In this document: piece after piece, positions 11,411-21,009 of the stretch
How positions within the stretch are numbered: the stretch's first letter is position 1
How the letters are laid out: each line of letters opens with the position of its first letter
Source of the DNA: Rugalucina vietnamica
Lineage: Eukaryota; Mollusca; Bivalvia; Lucinida; Lucinidae
Length of the DNA: 64,000 nucleotides
Direction: 5' to 3'
Assembly: GCA_964017185.1 (NCBI GenBank)
Contig: OZ024879.1
Location: 38,962,383-39,026,382 of the forward strand
Program-made: the position numbers and the translations under genes
The notes under the pieces: model-generated
What the model saw: the letters and a program-made list of their open reading frames with translations, nothing else
Told to the model about the DNA's origin: nothing
Databases searched by the model: none

Positions 11411-11918
11411 GAAAACGGTCAGCTGTATATACAAATTCCCAGATAGGCACATTGACAGAGTGTAATCTCGATCAATGATAATGTTTCAAATAAAAGTATC
11501 TAAAACACAAAGCTATAGATAAATTTCGAACACACACATTGCTTGAAAGTGGGTGGGGTAACTTGGCATGACAAAACCCTACATTATAAAGGATTTATAG
11601 CTCTTTATGATCTTTAAATACATTTTGAATTGTGTGAAGTTATTCATATTCAAAGTATTTGCATAAATGTGCATTGTTTTATATATAAAAAAAGCACAAT
11701 GACCCCATAAATGATGTAAAAATCTGCTTTGTATGGAATGCTTATATTCCCATGGTACCTCAGAACATGGTGTGAGTAAACCTATCTGCCAAAAAAATTT
11801 CCAGAGCAGCCCACCTAAACCATTTATGGGAAGGTTAAAACTATTCAAAAATGCATTCAAACCAACTATAGCAGAAGATGTCACCTCCTTCAAAAATTAC
11901 CCTGGCTGGATTCTAGGG

Positions 11919-12128
11919 TATTACTTATGAACACTTTCATGAATATATATCCATCGATTGATCGCAAGGTTGTGGTGACATTTTGTTTGTATGCACACTG
12001 ATGTTCTCGATAGCAATAAATCATCTTCAATATCTCGCTGCAGTTCATTAATATATTGGCAGAAAATATTATAATAAAAGCTCGTCATTATTATAGCATG
12101 CTGAAAACATCTAGCCATACCTTAATAT
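11919..12128. other. No gene seen
   Basis: Short non-coding interval between the large satellite element and a worn family A copy. Confidence 0.3.
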
Positions 12129-12331
12129 GAGCTGTGACGTATTCGGTGTTTCAGACCAGGTCTGACACACCCCGGCCTGTGCAATTACAAGAGAAGGCTA
12201 CGTAGAAGCTTGAAATTTCATACGAAGAGGGGTTGCACTATTCGTTAGGCGAAAACAAATGCGCTGATAAGCTGTGCAGTTACTGTGCAGTTACTGCAAA
12301 GCTGAAATGCACCTTTTTCATGATTCGGCTA
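12129..12331 (+). mobile_element. Family A element, worn copy A3
   Basis: GAGCTGTGACG start, the CTTGAAATTTC block and AGGCGAAAACAAA are recognisable. The hairpin is scrambled (GTGCAGTTACT occurs twice) and the right end is poor. Confidence 0.6.
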
Positions 12332-12480
12332 ATCAATCTAGCTACAGGTATACTGAACAGAATTTCTAAGTGTTTTTGTATCGATTGCATCGCTAGCGAT
12401 TCCGGTCATCGTAAGGTGCAACGCGAGAATACCTACACATGGATTGTACATGCTACGTACACAGAACAGAAGCCAAAGAA

Positions 12481-12690
12481 GCCCCGTGGCGCAGTAGTTT
12501 AGCCACTTGCCTTGTAAACCAAGGATCGCAGGTTCGATACCGGGCTTTCCATTCCTTCAGATTGAGACAAAAACCGAGGTCCCATGACAGCTGCTGACAA
12601 GATCATAGCGTGACGAAGCTGGATACCATGCTGTGCCTAATGTGTTAAGTGCAAGGGACCTAATCTTCAGACCTGAACTAAGGACAAAAA
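12481..12690 (+). mobile_element. tRNA-derived SINE
   Basis: The head GCCCCGTGGCGCAGTAG is a good A box and GGTTCGATACC a good B box. The anticodon loop CTTGTAA would read TGT, suggesting tRNA-Thr ancestry. The body after the head (CCTTCAG...AAACCGAGGTCCCA) matches the element at 46274. The 3' end is uncertain and runs toward a CA microsatellite. Confidence 0.7.
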
Positions 12691-12710
12691 CTGCACGCAC
12701 GTACGCACGC

Positions 12711-12715
<5 letters not shown>

Positions 12716-12769
<54 letters not shown>
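12716..12769. repeat. (AC)n microsatellite
   Basis: Pure AC run of about 50 bases next to the SINE tail. Confidence 0.95.
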
Positions 12770-12772
<3 letters not shown>

Positions 12773-12899
12773 GCCATAATGGATAGCCGCCTTATTGATA
12801 CCGTGCAAATCCGGTAAGAAGCCTCGGTAGCCTTGCTGGCCTTGTAAACTAGGTGGTCTTGATATCGATTCCGGACTTGCATCAATCAATGTCCCAGTC

Positions 12900-13062
12900 A
12901 ACAAATTTTCAGTCATCGGCGATTTCTGGGTATAAATAAGTACTGTGGGGTGTCAATGTGTCTTGCTCAAGGACAAAACGCAGTGCCCCGCGTTGGGATC
13001 GAACCCAAGACATCTCGATTTGGAGTCCAATACTTTGCCACCAACCACCGCGCTCCCCATTG
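12900..13062 (-). mobile_element. tRNA-derived SINE, minus strand
   Basis: On the minus strand: a GCGCGGTGGTTGGTGG head, an anticodon loop CTCCAAA (CCA, tRNA-Trp-like), the B box GGGTTCGATCCC, then TTTGTCCTTGAGCAAGACAC. That last segment is a widespread tail motif of invertebrate SINEs. Confidence 0.65.
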
Positions 13063-13222
13063 CATCATTTGAATAGATCCTGAATGAATAGGATTGAGAA
13101 TTCCTGCCAAGGCCCAAATTATTGATGATTTTGTCTTGGGGCGTAGCATTTTTTTTCTTGGAAATCCTGAAATAATGACATTTCCTTTAGAATCCACAAA
13201 TGACCAAAGATTACTATAAATT

Positions 13223-13455
13223 GAGCCTGTACCGCGATGAGAAAACCAACAATTTGGGGTTCCGACCAGGTCTGACACCAACCAGGCTGCACCGTAGAGT
13301 CACAAAAGCAGGCTAGAAGCTTGAAATTTCGGATTTAAGAAGATTGTACTATCCGTGAAGCGAAAACAAAGGTGCTGATCAGCTGTGCACTGCACAGCTG
13401 ATCTGCACCTTTGGTTTCGCATATACAAATTGTTGGTTTTCTGACGCATTGGCTC
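13223..13455 (+). mobile_element. Family A element, copy A4
   Basis: Complete. Flanked by AATT on both sides. The hairpin is of the TGTGC type (CAGCTGTGCA then TGCACAGCTG) with a shortened loop. Confidence 0.85.
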
Positions 13456-13891
13456 AATTACAATCTAAATTTTATCCCCTTGTAAATGTGCATGAAATGC
13501 ATTCTAATACATGTATAGACAGTGCAGGATGCAATTAACAAGCCAATTTGCAGAAACATCCGCTTTTAAACCATGCCACTTCATGTTAAAACTGTGGGGT
13601 ATTGTTATATCCACACTAAAAATTTGCCTTTCAGTCTCTGTCCGTCATTGTCTTTGCTTCCTCCATCTATGTATTACGAAAACACGCCCATGTCGTAATA
13701 TATAGTTTTTTTTTCTGACGCTGTAAAAATTGAACATTTTTAACAGAAAAATTTTGATATTTTTCTTATTTTTGCTCAAAACATAAATTGTGGGTACAGT
13801 TGGAATCAGAATCAGAATCAGAATCAGAATAGTTTACTGGTGACACGCCAAATGACATTATTTCACCAGGGGGTTCGGATGGGGGGAAAAA

Positions 13892-16800
13892 TTAGTCCCT
13901 TGAACGCACGAGTGAAGCGAACTTGGACACACAATCATCTGCCATTTCAGCAGTAGAAAACAGAGAGTCAGGGAGGTCATTCCAGTCCCTGATAGTCTGG
14001 GGAAAGAAACTACATTTATAGGCCTCTATACTAGCAGATGGAAGTTGAAATGCCTTGGAGTGGCTATTTCTACAACGCCTAGTCTTTGGGATAAGGTCAT
14101 CTGTAGGTATTCTGGCTTTACCCTTCAGACCTTTGTATAGTAATATAAGTCGATTATCCGTCCTCCTTTTCTTGAGAGATTCCCATCTGAGTTGTTCAAG
14201 AATGCCAGTCATACTACCTTCCTCGAAAGTATAATTTCTAGTTACAAATCTAGCGGCACGATTCTGAACCTTCTCCAATTCCTCCTGGAGGCATTTAGTA
14301 TGAGGATCCCAAACAGAACTTCCATATTCCAGGACTGGGCGCACCAGTCCTTTATAAGCTGCTTCTTTAACATCTTGGGGGCAAGAAAATAAGTTTCTCC
14401 TCAAGAATCCAAGTGTTCTGTTGGCTTTAGTACAGATATTATTGATATGGGTATTCCACTTGAGGTCATTTGTAATTGTTACACCTAGATATTTAATGCT
14501 ATCAACATTTTCCAAAACCGTTCCCTCGAGGGTGTACGAGGCCTCAATTTTATTTATCCGCTTATTTGTCAGCTGCATCATGTTGCATTTGACAGGTTGA
14601 AATCTCATGCCCCATTTTCGGGCCCAGCTCCCTAAAAGGTCAATGTCTTTCTGAAGTTTCAATGTATCTTCTACTGTTTTAATTTCACGGTAACAAACAC
14701 AGTCATCAGCAAAAAGCCTGATTTGAGAGTCAATGCCAACGGGTATGTCATTTATGTACAAGGAGAACAACAATGGACCGAGAACGGTGCCCTGAGGGAC
14801 ACCAGACACAACAGGGGCCCAGTCAGATTTAACACCATTAACTACTACCCTTTGCTGCCTGAAGCACAAAAAAGCATTTATCCATTCCAATGTCTTTCCA
14901 CCTATACCATAACTAAATAATTTGCTTTTAAGAAGTTCGTGTGGAGGGGTGTCAAAAGCTTTTTCAAAATCCAAAATAAAAGTGTCAACCTGACCCTTTT
15001 TGTCCAATATTTTTGCCCAATCATTTATCACTGTAATTAACTGAGTTTCACAACTATGCCATTTCCTGAATGCATGCTGTTTGTCCGACAAAAGATTATA
15101 CTGGTCAAGATGACCCATGATATTTGAGCAGACAATATGTTCTAGAAGTTTGCAAGGAATACAAGTCAAAGAAACTGGGCGGTAATTACAAGCAAGGGAC
15201 CTGTCACCTTTCTTGAAAAGTGGACAAATATTAGCAAGTGACCATTCCTTGGGGATTTCACCCGTATTGATTGACTGCTGGAAGAGATGTGCAAATACAG
15301 GTCCTAATTCTTTTGCCAATTCTTTAAGGACTCTAGGATGGAGTTCATCAGGTCCTAAGGCTTTAGATGGGTTCAGACCTTTAAGGAGTTTTGTTACTCC
15401 TTCCTTTGTTACAACAATTTCATCCATGAATGGGGCCGACCTATCCAGAAGTGGGACTTGGTTGTGTACCGTTTTGGTGAATACATCTGTGAACTGTCCA
15501 TTAAATTCTTCTGCTTTTTCGAAATCTGATTGAGCAATACCACTTCCATTTTTCTTTTTCAAAGGGGGAATGCCTTGGGTATCTTTCCTCTGACTATTGA
15601 TATACCTATAAAAATCCCTGGGATTAGCCTTAACGTCCCCTACCAAGTTATTGACATAAAGGTCATGCTGCTTCCTTATATCAGCTTTGATTTCCCTTCT
15701 TAAGTTTTCAAATTTAGATCTAATTTTTGCACTTCCAGTTTTCTTAGCTTTTGCATGAGTTATATTTTTCCTGCGAATCTTCCTCCTTATCTCAGGAGTT
15801 ATCCATGGGACAGAAGAGACAGAGCGACTTGTTTTTGATGGGATATGCTTATCTGCCGAGTCCTGAATGAAAGATGTAATAAGATTGAAATTTTCCTGAA
15901 CCGAACGGGTATCCGAGTAGCCATTGAAATACTTTTCCTTTGCAAATTTTAATGTTTCTGCCCTCATAGATTCATAATCACCTTTCTGGTACCGATACAC
16001 CTTCCTCCGAGGTTTCTTAATGGGGGGAATAACAATCTTCAGCGTTCCAGAAACAATATCATGATCACTGAGACAATCTGGGGAGTGGATGTCTACAAAC
16101 TGATTGGGAAGAGAAGTGATAATCAAGTCCAAAGTATTTCTTTCTCTGGTAGGGAAGTGGACTAATTGATCAAATCCATGATCATTAATAATGTCAACCA
16201 AAATTTGACCTTCAATCCTACTCAATGGTGACCCACATTTATTGTGTCTGTCCGGCCAAACAATATCTCCAAAGTTGAAATCCCCTAGAACGTGAAATGA
16301 GGGGGGTTTATTTCCTTTATGTTTATCCCTAATTTTGTTAAGCTGTTCTCTGAACAAAGTATCAAATTTCTGTAGGTCTTCCAAAGGTGTCAAGTTTTCA
16401 TCACTATGGGGCGGCCTATACCAGCTTGCAACAAAATGTGCGGTTTTATTAGCGAATACTTTTACCCAAACTGATTCTGACTTATTTTCTAATTCTGTCA
16501 TTGGCATGTGTGGGATATCCTTGTGAATAAGTAACATGACACCACCACCATCAAGAGTTCTGTCCTTCCTGTACACACTATATGGGAAAGTTTCCGGAAA
16601 CAATTCTGAACTTGAAATAGAACTGTCAATCTTTGTTTCTTGAATCGCTACAATCTGAGGTTCATGAAGATCAATGAAAGCCAACAACTCAAGCTTTTTA
16701 CCTCTAATGCTGTTGATGTTTATACTGAAAAATTTCAACCCACCAATAAACTTGCTTTTGCTTGTCAAAGTTGAGGGTGCTGAGGACTTAGTTTTATCAC

Positions 16801-17686
16801 TGTTTCCAAGTGGATTAAACCTATTTTCACTTTCCAAATTTAACTGTTCGTCAAAAAAAGAGTCAGAAAAATTGAAGAAATCACATTTTGGACAAATCCA
16901 AGTACAGTTTGTGTTTTGCATGGTTTCATATTGTGAATCGGATAGAAAAGAGCAGTCATTGTGCACCCACATATCACATTTGTCACACTGAACCGCCTTG
17001 TGGCAATTAAGAACTAATCCACTGCAAAGGCTACACTCAGCCTTGCAGTTTGAACAATACCAAGATTCACTACCGGATTCTAATTCTAGCAATTCTTCCT
17101 TTCCAAGGTTGGCACATGATGCGTGGAAACGCTTTTCACAATCTGCACATTCTACTACCTGATCAGCTGCCTTACAGTATTTTTTACATAGACGACACTG
17201 AAATCTAGGGCCCGGGTTCATTTCGATGTCTCCGGCCAAAACAATCAAAATGAGAAGATTTGTTCCATTTGAGTTCTTAAAGCTGCGTAAACCCTCTGAT
17301 CCTCTTCGGTTACCAATTTTTCTTGTGAAAGCCAAGCTCTGAGCAATTCCACTAACTGATTTTCCAAATCCTATACTACAGTCCTGGTTTGCATTTAAAA
17401 TATCTCCTGATGTTGTCCACTTCCAAACACAGAGTCCGAAAACCAAAAACAAAGCCAACCTGAGGAGCAGCGGACAAGACTTCGGTGTGTGGAAACTACG
17501 CACAGGATTTTTTCCACCCCGACAAGTCAACCGCCCCACAGTTGGACCGACAAAACCTGAAACCAAAAACAAAGCCAACCTGAGGAGCAGCGGACAAGAC
17601 TTCGGTGTATGGAAACTACGCACAGGATTTTTTCCACCCCGACAAGTCAACCGCCCCACAGTTGGACCGACAAAACCTGAAGCCAT
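13892..17686 (-). CDS. CR1-like LINE polyprotein: 2A motif, PHD fingers, endonuclease, RT
   Basis: 1264 residues from the first ATG at 17686; upstream codons are open only three further. In order: two in-frame copies of a 40-residue segment with a hydrophobic stretch (CPLLLRLALFLV); the 2A-like motif GDIEMNPGP at 17207-17233; two Cys/His PHD-type fingers (CRLCKKYC...HASC...WYCSNC, then CSLC...CDKCDMWVH...WICPKC); an AP endonuclease (FSININSIRGKK, AIQETKID, LGDFNFGD, SDHDIV); RT (SKALGPDELHPRVLK, YRPVSLTC, the GVPQGTVLGP block, FADD at 14702-14713) and a C-terminal region ending SKFASLVRSRD. Length and order fit invertebrate CR1-type single-ORF LINEs. No frame breaks, so it may be recently active. 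Confidence 0.93.
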   Translation of the reverse strand: MASGFVGPTVGRLTCRGGKNPVRSFHTPKSCPLLLRLALFLVSGFVGPTVGRLTCRGGKNPVRSFHTPKSCPLLLRLALFLVFGLCVWKWTTSGDILNANQDCSIGFGKSVSGIAQSLAFTRKIGNRRGSEGLRSFKNSNGTNLLILIVLAGDIEMNPGPRFQCRLCKKYCKAADQVVECADCEKRFHASCANLGKEELLELESGSESWYCSNCKAECSLCSGLVLNCHKAVQCDKCDMWVHNDCSFLSDSQYETMQNTNCTWICPKCDFFNFSDSFFDEQLNLESENRFNPLGNSDKTKSSAPSTLTSKSKFIGGLKFFSININSIRGKKLELLAFIDLHEPQIVAIQETKIDSSISSSELFPETFPYSVYRKDRTLDGGGVMLLIHKDIPHMPMTELENKSESVWVKVFANKTAHFVASWYRPPHSDENLTPLEDLQKFDTLFREQLNKIRDKHKGNKPPSFHVLGDFNFGDIVWPDRHNKCGSPLSRIEGQILVDIINDHGFDQLVHFPTRERNTLDLIITSLPNQFVDIHSPDCLSDHDIVSGTLKIVIPPIKKPRRKVYRYQKGDYESMRAETLKFAKEKYFNGYSDTRSVQENFNLITSFIQDSADKHIPSKTSRSVSSVPWITPEIRRKIRRKNITHAKAKKTGSAKIRSKFENLRREIKADIRKQHDLYVNNLVGDVKANPRDFYRYINSQRKDTQGIPPLKKKNGSGIAQSDFEKAEEFNGQFTDVFTKTVHNQVPLLDRSAPFMDEIVVTKEGVTKLLKGLNPSKALGPDELHPRVLKELAKELGPVFAHLFQQSINTGEIPKEWSLANICPLFKKGDRSLACNYRPVSLTCIPCKLLEHIVCSNIMGHLDQYNLLSDKQHAFRKWHSCETQLITVINDWAKILDKKGQVDTFILDFEKAFDTPPHELLKSKLFSYGIGGKTLEWINAFLCFRQQRVVVNGVKSDWAPVVSGVPQGTVLGPLLFSLYINDIPVGIDSQIRLFADDCVCYREIKTVEDTLKLQKDIDLLGSWARKWGMRFQPVKCNMMQLTNKRINKIEASYTLEGTVLENVDSIKYLGVTITNDLKWNTHINNICTKANRTLGFLRRNLFSCPQDVKEAAYKGLVRPVLEYGSSVWDPHTKCLQEELEKVQNRAARFVTRNYTFEEGSMTGILEQLRWESLKKRRTDNRLILLYKGLKGKARIPTDDLIPKTRRCRNSHSKAFQLPSASIEAYKCSFFPQTIRDWNDLPDSLFSTAEMADDCVSKFASLVRSRD
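17441..17680 (-). repeat. 120-bp tandem duplication in the LINE N-terminal coding region
   Basis: Two nearly identical 120-bp units (starts at 17441 and 17561, for example CAAAACCTGAAACC...AAAGCCAACC). The length is a multiple of three, so the frame survives and the 40-residue segment is doubled. Only about one or two mismatches are visible, so the duplication is recent. Confidence 0.9.
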
Positions 17687-18356
17687 GAGTTCCAATTCAA
17701 ATGATTAAACAAAAAGACCTTCAATCACTATATGAAAAAAGTGGGTGGGGGAAGGTCAATCCAGAAAAACTATTCTGATTCTTTAACTTTTATGACAGAT
17801 CGTTGCAGCCCTGCTAGAGCCGTTCAATGTCACTGTCAATGAAGCTTGAACAAATTCTGGTCCAAAAGCTTGTCAGCTCTCAGGCCAAAAAAAGTTTCAA
17901 GAAAAGAGATTTTCAAGTAAAGTACGAATCGTTTTGGCGCGAATCGCACGACAAAGAAAATCTAAGAAAATCGATGCTTAGACTCTTTATTTGGGGGAAA
18001 ACAGCGACCAACAGTGAGAAATTGCAGGTCCAAAACTTCCTGACCCAAAGTCGGGATAGTTTTACAGACAAAAACAATGGGAAATTCGGAAAATAATAGA
18101 AAAGAACTTCTCTTTCAAAATTCTGTGTCCGTGTCGCCGAACCGAACCCAGGCGGTTCTAACAAGCACCCACAATCTATGTTTTAGCAAAAATAAGAAAA
18201 ATAGGTATACCCCTGCATACCCCAGTTTTACTATATAAAAGTGGGGTCCAAGGGGGTATATATTACACGGACATGTTTTCATGATGTGTTATCTTTAAAG
18301 AGTTGTTTAGAATTGTAGAAGGGTGATTATCTTCAATTACACTGCATACAGAGTGA

Positions 18357-19477
18357 TAGATCAGCTGGCTAACCTGCACTCCGATACACTTCGTGACCTC
18401 GCTCCTCTCCCGTGACAGCTTAGCATAGGTCATTGTCGCCGCCAGGTAGCGCTGTAAGCACTGACCTGTCGCAGTTGACGCTTGGCTTCTGGGATTGACC
18501 GCCATTGCGGCCATATTTTCCGCCATAATTAGAGTACCAGACATTCATTTTATAATCAGGAATTGAAGGTATTTTGTAAGATTCTCTTTCGATGTGTATT
18601 ATGTTACCAAGATAAATATAAACATAAGTTTTGGAGAGAGAAAATAATAATTTAGATAAGATTTTAGATAAGGTATCGTCTGATCTCATGAACACGAGAT
18701 TAGCCGATTTTGGCTATATCCCATAATTCAAAGCGTCAAATGCGAGAGATCTAGATAAGGTCTCGTCAGATCTCGCGAGAATGTAGCATAGGTTGCCTAT
18801 AAACTATGGTCGAACAGATTATAGATTTCGTAAGAAGCTTTTATCTGCTTTATTTGGTAATAATTGTTAGAATTTTTGTTATGTTTTGTTAGAAAATGCA
18901 TAAATCTTTCAGTAAACATCTGGTTAGCCTGCAGAATTTCAATAAATTTGGAAAATTTAGAAAAAACAATCGATTTTCTATTTTGTGTCCGATATTATAC
19001 AGTAGTCTCCCCTTATCTGTTTATAGACGTATTGACGATATCTACATTAATTACTGGTTTCCAGCTTACAAATAATCAATATCGGAAAACCAGGTAACCA
19101 GTAAAACCACCTCAGTTAGTCATTGGTCAATATTTGAAGGTGTGTCCAATATTGACCAATGGCTAACTGAGGGGGTTTTACTGGTTACCTGGATTTCCAA
19201 TATTGATTATTGGAAATCTGGGAACCAGCAAATTAATGTGGATTTGGTGAATGTGATATTTTCCACAGAAAACACAAATTATTTTATAAATTTGCGTACT
19301 TTTACATCTGGAATTTTTTAAATTAAGTCCTATCAGTCAGAAAAGAAACAACAACATAATTTTCATTTTCTTTGGAGACTTCAATGATTTTTCTAATTTT
19401 CGACCAAGGGCTCAATAGAAGTCATTTCCGTTGGTATGGAGAGGTCTAACGGAATACCGATGGAAATATTCCGTCTA
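18357..19477 (+). mobile_element. 1121-bp non-autonomous element with a 9-bp target duplication
   Basis: Starts TAGATCAGCTGGCTAACC and ends GGAAATATTCCGTCTA. It is flanked by the perfect 9-bp repeat ACAGAGTGA (18348-18356 and 19478-19486). Its first 62 and last 43 bases are together the 105-bp element at 41251. Only TAGA/TCTA is inverted at the ends. The inside has no long frame but holds an imperfect palindrome (about 19045-19240). Nine-bp duplications are typical of Mutator-like elements, but no family is proven. Confidence 0.7.
19045..19240. repeat. Long imperfect palindrome
   Basis: Arms contain CAGGTAACCAGTAAAACC, CTCAGTTAG and ATTGGTCAATATT, matched in inverted order by AATATTGACCAAT, CTAACTGAG and GGTTTTACTGGTTACCTGG. 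A diverged partial relative (TTGGTTCCCAG, ATCAATATTGGAAAT, CCCCCTCAG) lies near 38475-38545. Confidence 0.8.
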
Positions 19478-19486
19478 ACAGAGTGA

Positions 19487-20120
19487 TAACCCTTGATTTT
19501 TGTTAAAATTTGGTTTCCACTTGAGGATAATTCGGCAATTTTCTTAAAACTTTGTATTAAATTTGATGAGTAAATGTTATGCAATAACAAGAGTTATGGC
19601 CCATGAATGATATTCAATGTTGCACTTTGCTCATCATCTTCTAAACAAACAGATGGATTTTAATAGTACTTTTATATAATGAAAATTTGCAGGGGTATAT
19701 CTATTTTTCTTATTTTTGACCCAAAACATAGATTGTGGGTACTCATTAGAAATTTTGCCATGTAGATACCGATCAGGTAACTGCTTAAATTGATAAAATT
19801 CTGCTTTTGTCTCTATCCCATTACAAATGCGAGTTCTTAATATGCATTGTATATGTTGTGCAAAGATTTGAAATAAAAATGTGCTTTAACCAAGCAATTA
19901 CAATGTTTTTATCAGAAGAGGTGACATCATTACCTAAAGATAAATGTTGAATAGATTTTAAGAACACCTGGCACCTGGGATACTGTTTCAGTTCTAAAAC
20001 AGAATACATGTAAAAAGTTACCTGATTTACAAACAAACGGCAAACTCGAGTGAACAAATTTGATTGACCTAAATGCTCAAACCGCAAACTCGAGTGAAAG
20101 GGGCTGTAACTGTACATCAG
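19487..20120. other. No gene; contains a family B fragment
   Basis: Mostly AT-rich non-coding sequence. About 19688-19752 is a piece of family B (GCAGGGGTATA...CATAGATTGTGGGTACTC). Confidence 0.5.
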
Positions 20121-20121
20121 A

Positions 20122-20376
20122 CTTAAGTTCTATGGTGACAGAGTGGTTAAGAGTGCTGATATTTCATTACCGCACTTAACATTTCGATCATCTCATCGCT
20201 GTGTCTGGTGTGGGTTCAAGTTCCACACTGGGCACACGCGAGACAAGCCAATTTCTGCTTGCGGGTGTGCCTGGTGGTTTTTCTCGGGGATCTCCCATTT
20301 TCGTCCCACCAACTGATTGATTTGTGTCATATGAGCTGAAATAATCTTGAAAGGGATGTTAAATGGAGTTAAAAAA
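20122..20376 (+). mobile_element. tRNA-derived SINE-like element
   Basis: A head with GTGACAGAGTGGTTAAGAG (A-box-like, class II tRNA style) and GGGTTCAAGTTCCAC (B box), and a tail containing GGGATGTTAAA followed by an A-rich end. Boundaries approximate. Confidence 0.5.
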
Positions 20377-20853
20377 ACTCTATTGTTCAAGCTATGGACT
20401 AGTTTTTCTCACCCACCAGACAAGCATATCCCTTTGTGTGCCTGTCTGGGATATTTCTGTCTCAGTACTAGTACAATTTTAGCTGCCTCAAAATGTCAAT
20501 CATTTCTGTATTTAGCTAATAGAAATGTACACCTCATGCTTACTTCCATATAAGGAAGTGATGAGCTAGGTGTCAACTGTCAGAGACAAAAATGGCCTAG
20601 CAGGTGTTAATTTCAGGAAGATATCAAGAGTAATTGTAGTCTGCTGCTCTCATAAAAATCTAATATTTTAATTTTGCCGGGAATTTTGTGAATAAAACAA
20701 AATGCTGATTTAATATTTTTGTAAGGTGAGTGCAAATACAAAATTATTTTTATTTGTTTCACTGGCTGATTTGCATATTGTTTTATGTCCAAACAAAATG
20801 GCTGCCTGAACAGAACTTGAAGCCTATTCAGAGTCAAAAGGTGGGTGAGAAAA

Positions 20854-21009
20854 ATAATCATTGATGGTGTTGAAGCCTCAACAAGGAAATCTCAGGCTCG
20901 TTTTCAGATTATTCGAGTCTCATCCTCGGCAGAGCCTCGGATGAGACTTGAATAATCTGAAAACTTGCCTGAGATTTCCTTGTCTCGGCCTCAACGCCAT
21001 CAATGATTC
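20854..21009. repeat. Near-perfect ~155-bp palindrome
   Basis: Left arm AATCATTGATGG, CCTCAACAAGGAAATCTCAGG, CAGATTATTCGAGTCTCATC; the right arm carries their complements in inverse order, with a tiny loop near 20932. Probably a hairpin MITE; no clear target duplication. Confidence 0.8.

Larger units (their letters stand above)
7392..11918. mobile_element. Large inverted-repeat element carrying a satellite array
   Basis: The ends read CCCTAGAACCC (left) and GGATTCTAGGG (right), flanked by TA on both sides. Subterminal sequence also matches in inverted orientation over about 400 bp: GAGGTGACATC...GCTATAG.TGGTTTGAATGCATTTTT, CCTTCCC..., then GGTGGGGTAA. The left arm is present twice (about 7392-7790 and 8390-8790). 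The middle is a satellite array (separate entry). No transposase gene is visible, so I read it as non-autonomous. Family unknown; TA flanks are weak evidence for a Tc1/mariner-like target. Confidence 0.55.
13802..18143 (-). mobile_element. Apparently full-length CR1-like LINE
   Basis: About 4.3 kb inserted in copy B3. The 5' leader on the minus strand starts near 18143 (TGGGTTCGGTTCGGCG). A single long frame covers 17686-13892. A 90-bp 3' UTR ends in a (TTCTGA)4 tail at 13802-13830, the hexamer-type tail expected of CR1-like elements instead of poly(A). An in-frame 120-bp tandem duplication lies at the start of the frame. No target-site duplication could be defined with certainty. Confidence 0.8.
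13671..18286 (-). mobile_element. Family B element B3, split by a LINE
   Basis: The left half (13671-13801) starts TTACGAAAACACGCCCATG and reaches ATTGTGGGTACA. The right half (18144-18286) resumes at GGCGGTTCTAAC...CCCACAATC and ends ACATGTTTTCATGATG. The LINE of the next entries sits between the halves, in the palindromic centre. Confidence 0.75.

Noticed and set aside
12481-12550. Functional tRNA-Thr gene
   Set aside because: A and B boxes are good, but the stem pairing is poor and the body continues into a SINE shared with 46274.
12557-12916. Frame with a (Val-Cys)n run
   Set aside because: Translation of the AC microsatellite between two SINEs.
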